Positions 53,805-62,127 of a stretch of 64,000 nt of DNA are shown piece after piece. The stretch is from Butyrivibrio hungatei DSM 14810 (lineage in GTDB: Bacteria > Bacillota > Clostridia > Lachnospirales > Lachnospiraceae), in contig NZ_FRDH01000012.1 in assembly GCF_900143205.1 (NCBI RefSeq), positions 1 through 64,000 of the forward strand, read 5' to 3'. Under the pieces are notes generated by a model that made no database searches, was not told the DNA's origin, and saw only the letters and a list, made by a program, of their open reading frames with translations. The position numbers were made by a program, and so were the translations under genes. Every line of letters starts with the position of its first letter. Positions within the stretch are counted from its first letter, which is position 1.

Positions 53805-54566
53805 TTGAACGATACAGTTACAATTAAGGGGACTAAATCTGGTATTATTTTAGTTCTTGATGGCGATACACCTTTTGAGAAATTAAAGGGTGAGATCGCA
53901 GCTAAGTTCCAAGAGGCTTCCGGCTTTTTAGGAAGCAGTAATATGGGACTGATCGTTAGGGGACGTAAGCTTTCTGAATCAGAAGAGCGTCAGGTTATAG
54001 ATATTATCAACGATAATTCCAGTTTGAAAATTGTATGTATTATTGATGAGGAAGCTGATATTGAGAAACGTTTTGCCTATGCAGTTTCCAATGCTACTCA
54101 GGAAGATAAGAGTGAGGCTACTCAAGTAGAGGGAGCCGACATTGAACAGCCCGTTCTTTCTAGCAACAATAATGCATTGATCTATAAAGGTAATCTTCGT
54201 TCTGGTCAGGATATTTCCTGTGAACAGAATGTTGTTATATTAGGCGATGTTAAGCCTGGTGCAAATGTTGTATCCTATGGCAGTATTTTTATTCTTGGAG
54301 AACTTAGGGGCAATGCTTTTGCTGGCGCAGGTGGAGACAGAAATGCAGTGATCATGTCACTTAAACTTGATCCTTTACAGGTTAGGATTGCTGATGCTAT
54401 TGCCATTTCACAGGATGCAGATGCAGACAAGGGACCTAAGCTTAGGATCAGAAGAAAGAAATCTGGTATGTCTGTGGATGAACCAGAAGTAGCATACATT
54501 TGTGATGGACATATTGTAAAAACATCCTATGGACCTGGTTTTTTACGCCAGTACAATAATAAGTAA
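53805..54566 (+). CDS. minC: Septum site-determining protein MinC
   Basis: FtsZ-polymerisation inhibitor kept at poles by MinD. 253 residues from TTG 53805 with GGTGAGG just upstream: an N-terminal SpoIIAA-like domain (VTIKGTKSGIILVLDG), a linker, and the C-terminal beta-helix with GNLRSGQDISCEQNVVILGD and GSIFILGELRGNAFAG. minD follows after 12 bases. Confidence 0.94.
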   Translation: MNDTVTIKGTKSGIILVLDGDTPFEKLKGEIAAKFQEASGFLGSSNMGLIVRGRKLSESEERQVIDIINDNSSLKIVCIIDEEADIEKRFAYAVSNATQEDKSEATQVEGADIEQPVLSSNNNALIYKGNLRSGQDISCEQNVVILGDVKPGANVVSYGSIFILGELRGNAFAGAGGDRNAVIMSLKLDPLQVRIADAIAISQDADADKGPKLRIRRKKSGMSVDEPEVAYICDGHIVKTSYGPGFLRQYNNK

Positions 54567-54578
54567 TTGGAGGATAGT

Positions 54579-55358
54579 ATGGGAGAAGTAATAGTTGTTA
54601 CATCAGGTAAAGGTGGTGTTGGTAAGACAACCACAACAGCTAATATCGGTACCGGTCTAGCTAAATTAAATAAAAAAGTAGTTCTTATTGATACAGATAT
54701 AGGTCTTCGTAACCTTGATGTTGTAATGGGACTAGAGAATAGGATCGTATATAATCTTGTTGACGTTATTGAAGGTAACTGCAAGATCAAGCAGGCTCTT
54801 ATCAGAGATAAGAGGTATGAGACTTTATTCCTGTTACCAGCTGCTCAGACAAAGGACAAGACAAGCGTTACTCCTGAACAGATGAAGAAGCTCACAGAAG
54901 AACTTAAGCAGGATTATGATTACATTATTCTTGATTGTCCAGCTGGTATCGAGCAGGGATTCAAGAACGCTATTGCTGGCGCAGACAGAGCGTTAGTAGT
55001 AACTACACCTGAAGTTTCTGCAGTACGTGATGCAGATAGGATCATTGGCCTTTTAGAAGCAAATGAGATCAAGAAGACTCAGCTTATTGTTAACAGACTT
55101 CGTGCTGATATGGTTAAGAGACATGAGATGATGTCTGCTGACGACGTTATCGATATTCTGGCTGTTGAACTCATCGGTCAGGTACCAGATGACGAGAATA
55201 TCGTTATTGCTACTAATAATGGTGAACCTCTTGTTGGCGACAACTCACTTGCTGGTCAGGCATATATGAACATTTGCCGTAGAGTAACTGGTGAGCAGGT
55301 GCCATTTCTTGACCTTGATGCCAAGAAAGGTATTTTTGGCTGGTTTAAGAAAAAATAA
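54579..55358 (+). CDS. minD: Septum site-determining ATPase MinD
   Basis: 259-residue ParA-family ATPase. The deviant Walker A SGKGGVGKTTT (K11 and K16) is at residues 9-19. The C-terminal helix (KKGIFGWFKKK) is the amphipathic membrane-targeting sequence. ATG 54579 is preferred over TTG 54567 because GGAGG lies five bases upstream. Confidence 0.95.
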   Translation: MGEVIVVTSGKGGVGKTTTTANIGTGLAKLNKKVVLIDTDIGLRNLDVVMGLENRIVYNLVDVIEGNCKIKQALIRDKRYETLFLLPAAQTKDKTSVTPEQMKKLTEELKQDYDYIILDCPAGIEQGFKNAIAGADRALVVTTPEVSAVRDADRIIGLLEANEIKKTQLIVNRLRADMVKRHEMMSADDVIDILAVELIGQVPDDENIVIATNNGEPLVGDNSLAGQAYMNICRRVTGEQVPFLDLDAKKGIFGWFKKK

Positions 55359-55373
55359 TAGGAGGAGATTGGT

Positions 55374-55652
55374 ATGAAGATATCTGATTTATTTAAGAAA
55401 AAATCTTCTAGCGATGTTGCTAAGGACAGGTTGAAGCTTGTACTTGTTTCAGATCGTGCCACATGCTCTCCTGAAATAATGCAAAAGATTCGTAGTGATA
55501 TTATAGAAGTTCTTTCAAAATACGCTGAAATTGATATGGATGGAATTGACATCAACTTCACACATATTGATGCTGAAGAAAATGATGGGAAAACAGTTCC
55601 TGCATTATATGCAAATATTCCTATCAAGAATATGAATCACAACGTAAAATAA
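55374..55652 (+). CDS. minE: Cell-division topological factor MinE
   Basis: 92 residues. The N-terminal segment (SSDVAKDRLKLVLVSDRA) is the MinD-activating region, followed by the dimerising C-terminal domain. MinCDE together make an oscillating system, in contrast to DivIVA-based Bacillus. GGAGGAGA precedes the ATG and a terminator follows. Confidence 0.93.
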   Translation: MKISDLFKKKSSSDVAKDRLKLVLVSDRATCSPEIMQKIRSDIIEVLSKYAEIDMDGIDINFTHIDAEENDGKTVPALYANIPIKNMNHNVK

Positions 55653-55660
55653 GTTGATTG

Positions 55661-55698
55661 GACGGAAGGTCATTTCTAAGTGACTTTCCGTTCTTTTT
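55661..55698 (+). terminator. Rho-independent terminator after minE
   Basis: GACGGAAGGTCA pairs with TGACTTTCCGTTC (55681-55693) through G-U pairs, then CTTTTTG. Its right arm also holds the -35 of the next gene. Confidence 0.75.
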
Positions 55699-55708
55699 GT
55701 TGTATAAT
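55680..55708 (+). promoter_or_regulatory. Promoter of the MarR gene, -35 inside the minE terminator
   Basis: GTGACT at 55680-55685, 17-base spacer, TATAAT at 55703-55708, 34 bases before the ATG. Confidence 0.5.
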
Positions 55709-55741
55709 TAAATAGCATAAAATTATATTTGGGAGAATGAT

Positions 55742-56185
55742 ATGAGCGAAAACGAAGAAAAATATGAAACACTAAAGTTAGGTAACCAGCTTTGCTTTCC
55801 TTTATATGCTTGTTCCAAGGAAATTATCAGAAGATATAAGCCTTATTTAGATCAGATCGATCTTACTTATACTCAGTATATTACTATGATGGTAATGTGG
55901 GAGATGAAGAGTGTTAACGTTAAGACTCTTGGTGAGAATCTTTATCTTGATTCCGGAACTCTTACTCCTGTACTCAAAAAACTTGAGTCAAAAGGCTATA
56001 TAAAGAGAGAGAGATCAAATCAGGATGAGCGTAATCTGGTAGTTACTATTACCAAAGAAGGTGAGGCTTTGAGAGATAAAGCCATTAAGATTCCGTCTGA
56101 AATGGGAGCTTGCGTTAAGCTTACCAAGGAAGAAGCAGCTGTGCTCTATAAACTTTTATATAAGATTATCGGAAATGTAAGATAA
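55742..56185 (+). CDS. MarR-family transcriptional regulator
   Basis: 147 residues. The winged helix is complete: TYTQYITMMVMWEMKSVNVKTLGENLYLDSGTLTPVLKKLE as helix-turn-helix (positions about 39-80) and RNQDERNLVVTI-like wing (about 90-105). The Cys in NQLCFPLYACSKEI near residues 18-26 fits the OhrR-type redox-sensing subgroup, which uses a conserved N-terminal Cys. No peroxidase gene lies nearby, so the regulon is unknown. Confidence 0.88.
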   Translation: MSENEEKYETLKLGNQLCFPLYACSKEIIRRYKPYLDQIDLTYTQYITMMVMWEMKSVNVKTLGENLYLDSGTLTPVLKKLESKGYIKRERSNQDERNLVVTITKEGEALRDKAIKIPSEMGACVKLTKEEAAVLYKLLYKIIGNVR

Positions 56186-56191
56186 TATTTA

Positions 56192-56220
56192 TTGATTTTT
56201 TTTTACAATAGAAATATAAT
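56192..56220 (+). promoter_or_regulatory. Promoter of the metal-sensor/ech operon
   Basis: TTGATT at 56192-56197, 17-base spacer, TATAAT at 56215-56220. It starts seven bases after the MarR stop and gives a leader of about 93 bases. Confidence 0.7.
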
Positions 56221-56235
56221 AAATTTCGGTCAAAT

Positions 56236-56299
56236 GTGCGGTTTTGTTGGGTATTGAATTTTTTTGATCTTAAAAGTCAAAAAATTAACGAAAACGCAC
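56236..56299 (+). promoter_or_regulatory. Long stem-loop in the leader of the metal-sensor gene
   Basis: GTGCGGTTTTGTT (56236-56248) is an 11-of-13 reverse complement of AACGAAAACGCAC (56287-56299). Nested inside, AATTTTTTTGA pairs with TCAAAAAATT. The transcript can therefore form a stem of over 20 base pairs just upstream of the ribosome site. It could be an operator, an mRNA stabiliser or a regulatory fold. It does not match the NiCo riboswitch pattern that I know. Confidence 0.5.
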
Positions 56300-56319
56300 T
56301 TTGTTTTTTGGAGGTTTTT

Positions 56320-56616
56320 ATGAGTTCTCATACCCATAATCATCACCATGATCCTGAGAAGATGAAAGCTATCGTCAATAGATTGTCTAAGGCAATAGGG
56401 CATCTAGAATCTGTAAAGAGGATGGTAGAGGATGACAGAGATTGTTCTGAGGTTTTGGTTCAACTGGCAGCTGTAAGGTCGGCAATCAACAACTGTGGCA
56501 AGGAGATCCTTAAAGAACATATCAGTCATTGTATTGTTCATGCAGCTCAGGATGGAGATGAAGAAGCTATCGTTGAACTTAACGAAGCTATCGACAAATT
56601 TATGAAGACTTCATGA
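56320..56616 (+). CDS. CsoR/RcnR-family metal-sensing repressor with Ni-type ligand set
   Basis: 98 residues from ATG 56320 with TTGGAGG upstream. An all-helical DUF156 repressor. The family W-X-Y-Z ligand positions read H10, C42, H67, C71, with the family spacings of 32, 25 and 4. This H-C-H-C set is that of the Ni sensor InrS, rather than x-C-H-C of copper CsoR or H-C-H-H of RcnR. The N-terminus is His-rich (HTHNHHH). It lies directly before the Ech [NiFe] hydrogenase genes. Nickel sensing is inference from residues and context; copper cannot be excluded. Confidence 0.82.
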   Translation: MSSHTHNHHHDPEKMKAIVNRLSKAIGHLESVKRMVEDDRDCSEVLVQLAAVRSAINNCGKEILKEHISHCIVHAAQDGDEEAIVELNEAIDKFMKTS

Positions 56617-56657
56617 GGTTCTCTCATGAAAATTGTATGTGAAAGGGGCGAAACACC

Positions 56658-58595
56658 TTGGCTATTCCAATTTTAAACGTAGTAAACTTTCTTATCTTAT
56701 TTCCCTTTATCATGGCAATTATTATAGGATGTCTCAAAAAGGCTAGTGTTTTGAGAAGTGCGGTTATCATAATTGGTGGATTTACTATTATGATATCTGC
56801 TATTTATGTTGCTGTAAGTGTATTAAGATCTGGTGATACATCACAGTTTGTTTTTTTACAGCATACTGAACTTCCTGATAAATTCGTTATTGCCGGCGAA
56901 ATATTCCTGATGGGACTTGTTTGCTTCCTTAGCATCAAGTATAAAAAATACTATGCTATCATCTTTTCACTTGTAGGAACTATTCCAGTTCTTTGGATGG
57001 ATCTTACAGGTAGAGCAGTAGAAGGAAATATGCATCTTCGCATTGATACTTTTGCTGCAGTTATGTACCTTATTGTTGGTATTGTAGGTATTCTTATCTG
57101 TATCTATGCATCTGGATATATGAAGGATTATCATCATCATCACACAGATGTACAGGATCGTTCAAACTATTTCCTTGCACTCATGTTTGTTTTCCTTGGT
57201 GCTATGTTTGGACTTATTTCTTCTGATAATCTTGGATGGATCTATTTCTTCTGGGAGATTACCAGTGTTTGTTCATTCCTTATGATCGGTTATACAAGAA
57301 CTCAGGAGGCAGTAGACAATTCATTCAGAGCTCTTTGGATGAACCTTCTTGGAGGTTGCGGATTCGCAGCTGGTCTCTTGTATTGTAGTTTAAATCCTGA
57401 ACTTGGTTTTTCAAATCTTAGCCAGGTTACACAGACAGGAGCATCTGAGCTTGTTATTGTTCCTGTAACATTATTTGCATTTGCTGCACTTACAAAGAGT
57501 GCACAGTTCCCATTTTCAAGATGGCTTCTTGGTGCCATGGTTGCACCTACTCCATCTAGTGCACTTCTTCACTCAGCAACAATGGTTAAGATCGGTGTGT
57601 ACATGCTCATCAGAGTATCTCCAGTGATGTATGGAACACTTACCGGTGTTATGATCACAGTTATTGGTGGCTTTACATTCTTTGCTGCATCACTTTTGGC
57701 TATTACAGTCAGTGATGGTAAGAAAGTACTTGCATATTCAACAATTTCAAATCTTGGTCTTATTACAGCCTGCGCTGGTACTGGTACAACAGAAGGTGTT
57801 TGGGCTGCTATCATGCTTGTTTTATTCCACGCTGTATCTAAATCACTTCTTTTCCAGACAGTTGGTGATATTGAGAACTGTATGGGTAGCCGTGATATTG
57901 AGGATATGCATGGACTTATCATTAAGCTTCCTAGACTTGCATTTATCATGATCATTGGTATCTGCGGAATGTTCATGGCTCCATTTGGTATGCTCGTATC
58001 AAAGTGGGCTGCTCTTAAATCATTCGTAGATTCAGGTTCAGTATGGCTTGTTCTTTTCCTTGTATTTGGTTCAGGAAGTACACTTTTCTACTGGGCAAAA
58101 TGGCTTGGTAAGATTTGTGCAGTAATTCATCAGTCCTTTGAACTTGATGATATTACTCCTAGAAGTGAGATGATCTCAATCTTCCCACTTACAACAATGA
58201 TAGTAGTAATGTGCTTTGCATTCCCTTGGATGTCTGGTCATATGGTTCAGCCTATACTTGATGAGGCTTTCCATACTAACATTCCTGATGTTATCGGAAC
58301 CGGAGATTCAATCGTAATGATGATAATGGTTGCTATGATCTTTATGATTCCTATTGGATCAAGATTCCTTTCAATCGGTAAGAATTCTAAGATGACTATG
58401 TCTTATGTAGCTGGTGTCAATGCTGGTGATGACAGACATTATATCGACTCTTTTGGTAAAGAGAGAGCTCTTTATATGTCAAACTGGTATATGATTGATT
58501 ACTTTGGTGAAAAGAAGCTGCTTAGACCATGCATCTATGTTTCGACTGTACTTGTTGCAGTTATGCTTATTATTGTGGTTGGAGGTGCTTTCTAA
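56658..58595 (+). CDS. echA: Ech hydrogenase subunit EchA (NuoL-like)
   Basis: Large membrane subunit of the energy-converting hydrogenase, related to ion-pumping subunits of complex I. 645 residues with about 16 transmembrane segments, the conserved FLGAMFGLISSDNLGWIYFFWE region and the Lys/His-bearing helices (FPFSRWLLGAMVAPTPSSALLHSATMVK). The start is TTG 56658, with AAAGGGG about 10 bases upstream. The TAA overlaps the echB ATG. Group 4 hydrogenases couple ferredoxin oxidation and H2 evolution to ion export. Confidence 0.92.
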   Translation: MAIPILNVVNFLILFPFIMAIIIGCLKKASVLRSAVIIIGGFTIMISAIYVAVSVLRSGDTSQFVFLQHTELPDKFVIAGEIFLMGLVCFLSIKYKKYYAIIFSLVGTIPVLWMDLTGRAVEGNMHLRIDTFAAVMYLIVGIVGILICIYASGYMKDYHHHHTDVQDRSNYFLALMFVFLGAMFGLISSDNLGWIYFFWEITSVCSFLMIGYTRTQEAVDNSFRALWMNLLGGCGFAAGLLYCSLNPELGFSNLSQVTQTGASELVIVPVTLFAFAALTKSAQFPFSRWLLGAMVAPTPSSALLHSATMVKIGVYMLIRVSPVMYGTLTGVMITVIGGFTFFAASLLAITVSDGKKVLAYSTISNLGLITACAGTGTTEGVWAAIMLVLFHAVSKSLLFQTVGDIENCMGSRDIEDMHGLIIKLPRLAFIMIIGICGMFMAPFGMLVSKWAALKSFVDSGSVWLVLFLVFGSGSTLFYWAKWLGKICAVIHQSFELDDITPRSEMISIFPLTTMIVVMCFAFPWMSGHMVQPILDEAFHTNIPDVIGTGDSIVMMIMVAMIFMIPIGSRFLSIGKNSKMTMSYVAGVNAGDDRHYIDSFGKERALYMSNWYMIDYFGEKKLLRPCIYVSTVLVAVMLIIVVGGAF

Positions 58596-59464
58596 TGACA
58601 CTTGGAATGTTTATTAAAGCGTTGATCTATATTTTACTTGCTCCTCTGATTGGAGGCACACTTGCAGGACTTGATAGAATCATTTCTGCTCGTATGCAGG
58701 GAAGACAGGGCCCACCTCTTTTCCAGCCTTTTTATGACGTATTTAAGCTCCTTAACAAGCAGACAACTGTAGTTAACAGTATTCAGGTTTTGTTTGTTAC
58801 TGGATATCTTATTATGACTATTTTCACAGGTGCATTGTTCTTTGCAGGCGGTGATATGCTTCTTGTTTTCTTCGCCCTTTCAATGTCAGAAGTAGTTATG
58901 GTTATGGCTGCATTTTCAACCAATGGACCTTACAGTATAATGGGCGCTCAGCGTGAGCTTTTACAGATGATGTGCTATGAGCCTATGACACTTCTTGTAG
59001 CAATTGGTTTCTATTATGCAAATGGAAGCTTTATGGTTGATGATCTGATTCAGGCAAAGATTCCAGCAATCGCTCAGATTCCTGGTTTCTTCATTGGATT
59101 TGTGTTCATTCTTATCATCAAGCTTCGTAAGTCACCATTTGACCTTAGTACTTCACACCATATGCATCAGGAAATGGTAAAAGGTCTTACAACAGATCTT
59201 TCTGGTAATAACCTTGCGTTTGTAGAGATCGCAGAGTGGTATGATCTTGTACTTATGATGGGTATTGTTGGAATGTTCTTCATTACAGCTAACCCAATTA
59301 GCAGACTTTGGGCAATACTTGCTTGTGCAGTAGTATTTTTCCTTGAGACACTTATTGATAATCTTTTCCCACGTGTTAAATACATTACAATGCTCAAGGT
59401 TACATGGTCAGTTATCCTTATATTTGCAGGAACTAATCTGCTGATTCTTAACGTACTTAAATAA
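58595..59464 (+). CDS. echB: Ech hydrogenase subunit EchB (NuoH-like)
   Basis: 289 residues with about eight transmembrane helices. GLDRIISARMQGRQGPPLFQP near residues 27-47 is the NuoH-like loop, and KLRKSPFDLSTSHHMHQEMVKG is the conserved loop near the catalytic interface. ATG 58595 overlaps the echA stop. The longer in-frame extension upstream lies within echA and is not coding. Confidence 0.93.
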   Translation: MTLGMFIKALIYILLAPLIGGTLAGLDRIISARMQGRQGPPLFQPFYDVFKLLNKQTTVVNSIQVLFVTGYLIMTIFTGALFFAGGDMLLVFFALSMSEVVMVMAAFSTNGPYSIMGAQRELLQMMCYEPMTLLVAIGFYYANGSFMVDDLIQAKIPAIAQIPGFFIGFVFILIIKLRKSPFDLSTSHHMHQEMVKGLTTDLSGNNLAFVEIAEWYDLVLMMGIVGMFFITANPISRLWAILACAVVFFLETLIDNLFPRVKYITMLKVTWSVILIFAGTNLLILNVLK

Positions 59465-59487
59465 GACGAGAAGGGAAAGTGAGATCT

Positions 59488-60171
59488 ATGAAAATATCTA
59501 AATCACCATGGGTGTTACATTATGATGGATCCAGCTGTAACGGCTGTGATATAGAAGTTCTTGCCACAATGACTCCACTTTATGACGTAGAGCGTTTTGG
59601 TATTATTAACACAGGTAATCCTAAGCATGCAGACGTGCTTCTTTTGACTGGTGGTGTTAATGCTCAGACAGCACCAGTTATCAGACAGCTTTACAATATG
59701 ATGCCTGATCCAAAGGTTGTAGTTGCATGTGGTATCTGTGCTTGTGACGGCGGCATTTTCAAGGAATGCTATAACATCTTAGGAGGTGCCGATAAGGTAG
59801 TTCCTGTTGATGTATATGTTCCTGGTTGTGCTGTTAGGCCTGAAGCACTTATCGAGGGTGTTGTTAAGGCAGTAGGCATCCTTGAAGAAAAGAAGAAAAA
59901 ATTAAAAGAGTCCATGAAGGCTGGCTACTGTACAGTAGACTATAGCAAGATGGCTATTCATATGACTGCAGATGACTATGATCCAAGTACTCAGTACGAT
60001 GCTGTTCTTACTGAGGAAGCACTTAGACAGCAGGCTGAAGAGAAGATCAAGGCTACAAATAAGCCCGCTCCTAAGCCAGTAGCACCTGCAGCACCAGCAG
60101 CAAATGTAGCTCCAAAGCCTGCACAGGTAGTAGCTGCAACAGCTGATTCTGAGAAAGGAGACAAAGCATAA
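59488..60171 (+). CDS. echC: Ech hydrogenase small subunit EchC (NuoB-like)
   Basis: [4Fe-4S] subunit next to the NiFe site. 227 residues. The proximal-cluster Cys are in SCNGCD (C17, C20), the ACGICACDGG region (C81, C84, C86) and PGCAVRPE (C114). ATG 59488 has GAAGGGA upstream; GTG 59479 is too close to it. After about 150 residues of normal domain there is a Lys/Ala/Pro-rich tail (about 190-227) not found in the minimal family. The TAA overlaps echD. Confidence 0.93.
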   Translation: MKISKSPWVLHYDGSSCNGCDIEVLATMTPLYDVERFGIINTGNPKHADVLLLTGGVNAQTAPVIRQLYNMMPDPKVVVACGICACDGGIFKECYNILGGADKVVPVDVYVPGCAVRPEALIEGVVKAVGILEEKKKKLKESMKAGYCTVDYSKMAIHMTADDYDPSTQYDAVLTEEALRQQAEEKIKATNKPAPKPVAPAAPAANVAPKPAQVVAATADSEKGDKA

Positions 60172-60503
60172 TGAATACAGAATTTGTTAATGTTAATCCT
60201 GAAAACATTATTGATGAATCTCAGAAGCTTAAGTTTGCAGGTTATCATCTTATGCAGCAGTGTGCTACACGAGTTCCTGATGCTTATGAACTCATCTATA
60301 CATTCGGAAAAGAACTTGAAGTTAAACAGCTCAAGATGACTCTTCCTGAAGATCAGGAGATTTCAAGTATCACAAGTATTTATCCTTGTGCTTTTATTTA
60401 TGAAAACGAGATGCATGATCTTTTTGGCGTACAGATCAAGATGATCAATATTGACTATGAAGGTAAACTCTATCGTACAGCGATCGAGACACCATTTAAG
60501 TAA
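60171..60503 (+). CDS. echD: Ech hydrogenase subunit EchD (NuoC-like)
   Basis: 110-residue cytosolic subunit related to the 30-kDa subunit of complex I. The C-terminal SSITSIYPCAFIYENEMHDLFGV motif is diagnostic. It bridges EchC and EchE. The ATG overlaps the echC stop and CGGAGG for echE follows its own stop. Confidence 0.92.
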   Translation: MNTEFVNVNPENIIDESQKLKFAGYHLMQQCATRVPDAYELIYTFGKELEVKQLKMTLPEDQEISSITSIYPCAFIYENEMHDLFGVQIKMINIDYEGKLYRTAIETPFK

Positions 60504-60518
60504 TCGGAGGAACCAATA

Positions 60519-61598
60519 ATGTCTAATAGAAGTGTAATACCATTTGGACCCCAGCATCCGGTTCTTCCGGAGCCAATTCATTTGGACCTTGTAATGGAGG
60601 ATGAAAAGGTTGTAGAAGCCATCCCTTCAATTGGATTTATCCATAGAGGTCTTGAAAAGCTGGTAGATAAAAAAGATTTTAATGAGATGGTTTATGTTGC
60701 AGAACGTATCTGCGGTATCTGTTCACTTGGCCATGGTCTTGGTTATTCTGAGGCTGTAGAGCATATTATGGATATCGATGTTCCTGCAAGAGCAAAATAT
60801 CTTAGAACTATCTGGTCAGAGCTTAGCAGAATCCATTCACATCTTCTCTGGCTTGGCCTTTTAGCTGATGCATTCGGATTTGAGTCTCTTTACATGGATT
60901 GCTGGAGACTTAGAGAGGATGCACTAGATATGTTTGAAGCTTCAACAGGTGGAAGAGTTATCTTCTCTGTAATGAAGGTTGGCGGTATCAGAAGAGATGT
61001 AAGTGATGAGATGCTCAAGGATTTCTATCAGAGAATCAATAAGATGGAAGAAGACTTAAAAGCAATCGCTAAGCCATTCCTTCTTGATAAAGCTGTTCAG
61101 ACAAGACTTCGCGGTGTAGGCGTTTTAACTGCAGAGCAGGCTGATGCTTTAGGATGTGCTGGACCATTCCTTAGAGCTAGTGGAATTGCTAGAGACATCA
61201 GATCAACAGGTTATTGTGCTTACGGTGATGTAGATTTCGAGCCAATTATCTCAAATGAAGGTGATTCTTACGCAAGAACAGAATGCCGTATCAAAGAGAT
61301 ATTCCAGTCATTTGATATTATTCGTCAGCTCATTGATAAGATGCCTTCAGGTGATATCGATGTTCCTGCTAAGGGAATGCCAAACGGCGAATATATGATG
61401 AGAATAGAACAGCCAAGAGGTGAAGCTCTTTACTATGTAAAGGCTAACGGAACTAAGTTCATAGACAGAATGAGAGTCCGCACCCCCACATTTGCAAATC
61501 TGTCAGGTCTTGTAGAGACTTTGAAGGGATGCGAACTTGCTGATGTTCCTATTCTTGTACTTACTATCGATCCTTGCATTAGCTGTACTGAGAGATAA
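60519..61598 (+). CDS. echE: Ech [NiFe] hydrogenase large subunit EchE (NuoD-like)
   Basis: Catalytic subunit. 359 residues. Both Ni-binding pairs are intact: ERICGIC (C65, C68) and DPCISC near the end (C353, C356). The protein ends three residues after the last Cys, with no cleavable C-terminal extension, so no maturation protease should be needed, as known for Ech enzymes. The presence of HypA, HypB and HypF supports a functional metal centre. Confidence 0.95.
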   Translation: MSNRSVIPFGPQHPVLPEPIHLDLVMEDEKVVEAIPSIGFIHRGLEKLVDKKDFNEMVYVAERICGICSLGHGLGYSEAVEHIMDIDVPARAKYLRTIWSELSRIHSHLLWLGLLADAFGFESLYMDCWRLREDALDMFEASTGGRVIFSVMKVGGIRRDVSDEMLKDFYQRINKMEEDLKAIAKPFLLDKAVQTRLRGVGVLTAEQADALGCAGPFLRASGIARDIRSTGYCAYGDVDFEPIISNEGDSYARTECRIKEIFQSFDIIRQLIDKMPSGDIDVPAKGMPNGEYMMRIEQPRGEALYYVKANGTKFIDRMRVRTPTFANLSGLVETLKGCELADVPILVLTIDPCISCTER

Positions 61599-61623
61599 TA
61601 CGTCATATAAATGGAGATGAAAA

Positions 61624-62127
61624 ATGGCAATTGTAAGTTTTAAGAAAACAATTCTTCGTAACCTGGTATCAAAGCCATATACAAGAAAATCAGAAAAAGA
61701 ATATCCTGAAGGAACAAGAGGACACGTTGAAAATGACATGGATCTTTGCGTATTATGCGGACTTTGCTCAATCAAATGTCCTACACATGCTATCACTGTA
61801 GACAAGGTTGCAAAGACCTGGTCTATCAGACCTATGAGCTGCATTCAGTGTAGATGCTGCGTAGATAATTGTCCTAAAAAGTCACTTTCAATGGGCCTTA
61901 GATTCCAGGAACCAGGTGATGAAAAAGTAACTAAGACATTTAAACAGTCTGAAAAGGCTATAGCTGCTCAGGAAGCACTTATGAAAGCTGCAAAAGAGCG
62001 TGCAGCTGCCGCAGCCGCTGCTAAAGCTGCTCAAGCCGCTCAGGCTGCAGGTAACACAGAAGCACCTAAGGCGGCTCCTGTTACTCCAGCAGCTCAGACT
62101 ACTAATACAGAAGAAAAGAAAGACTGA
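61624..62127 (+). CDS. echF: Ech hydrogenase ferredoxin subunit EchF (NuoI-like)
   Basis: 167 residues with two [4Fe-4S] motifs, C42/C45/C48/C52 and C73/C76/C79/C83 (with an extra C78), which take electrons from ferredoxin. After the ferredoxin domain comes an unusual tail of about 55 residues made almost wholly of Ala, Lys, Gln, Pro and Thr. ATG 61624 follows AAATGGAGATG. The stop overlaps the hypF ATG by one base. Confidence 0.93.
   Translation: MAIVSFKKTILRNLVSKPYTRKSEKEYPEGTRGHVENDMDLCVLCGLCSIKCPTHAITVDKVAKTWSIRPMSCIQCRCCVDNCPKKSLSMGLRFQEPGDEKVTKTFKQSEKAIAAQEALMKAAKERAAAAAAAKAAQAAQAAGNTEAPKAAPVTPAAQTTNTEEKKD

Noticed and set aside
58529-58594. Upstream extension of echB
   Set aside because: It lies wholly inside echA in another frame, and the ATG at 58595 gives the family N-terminus with stop-start overlap.
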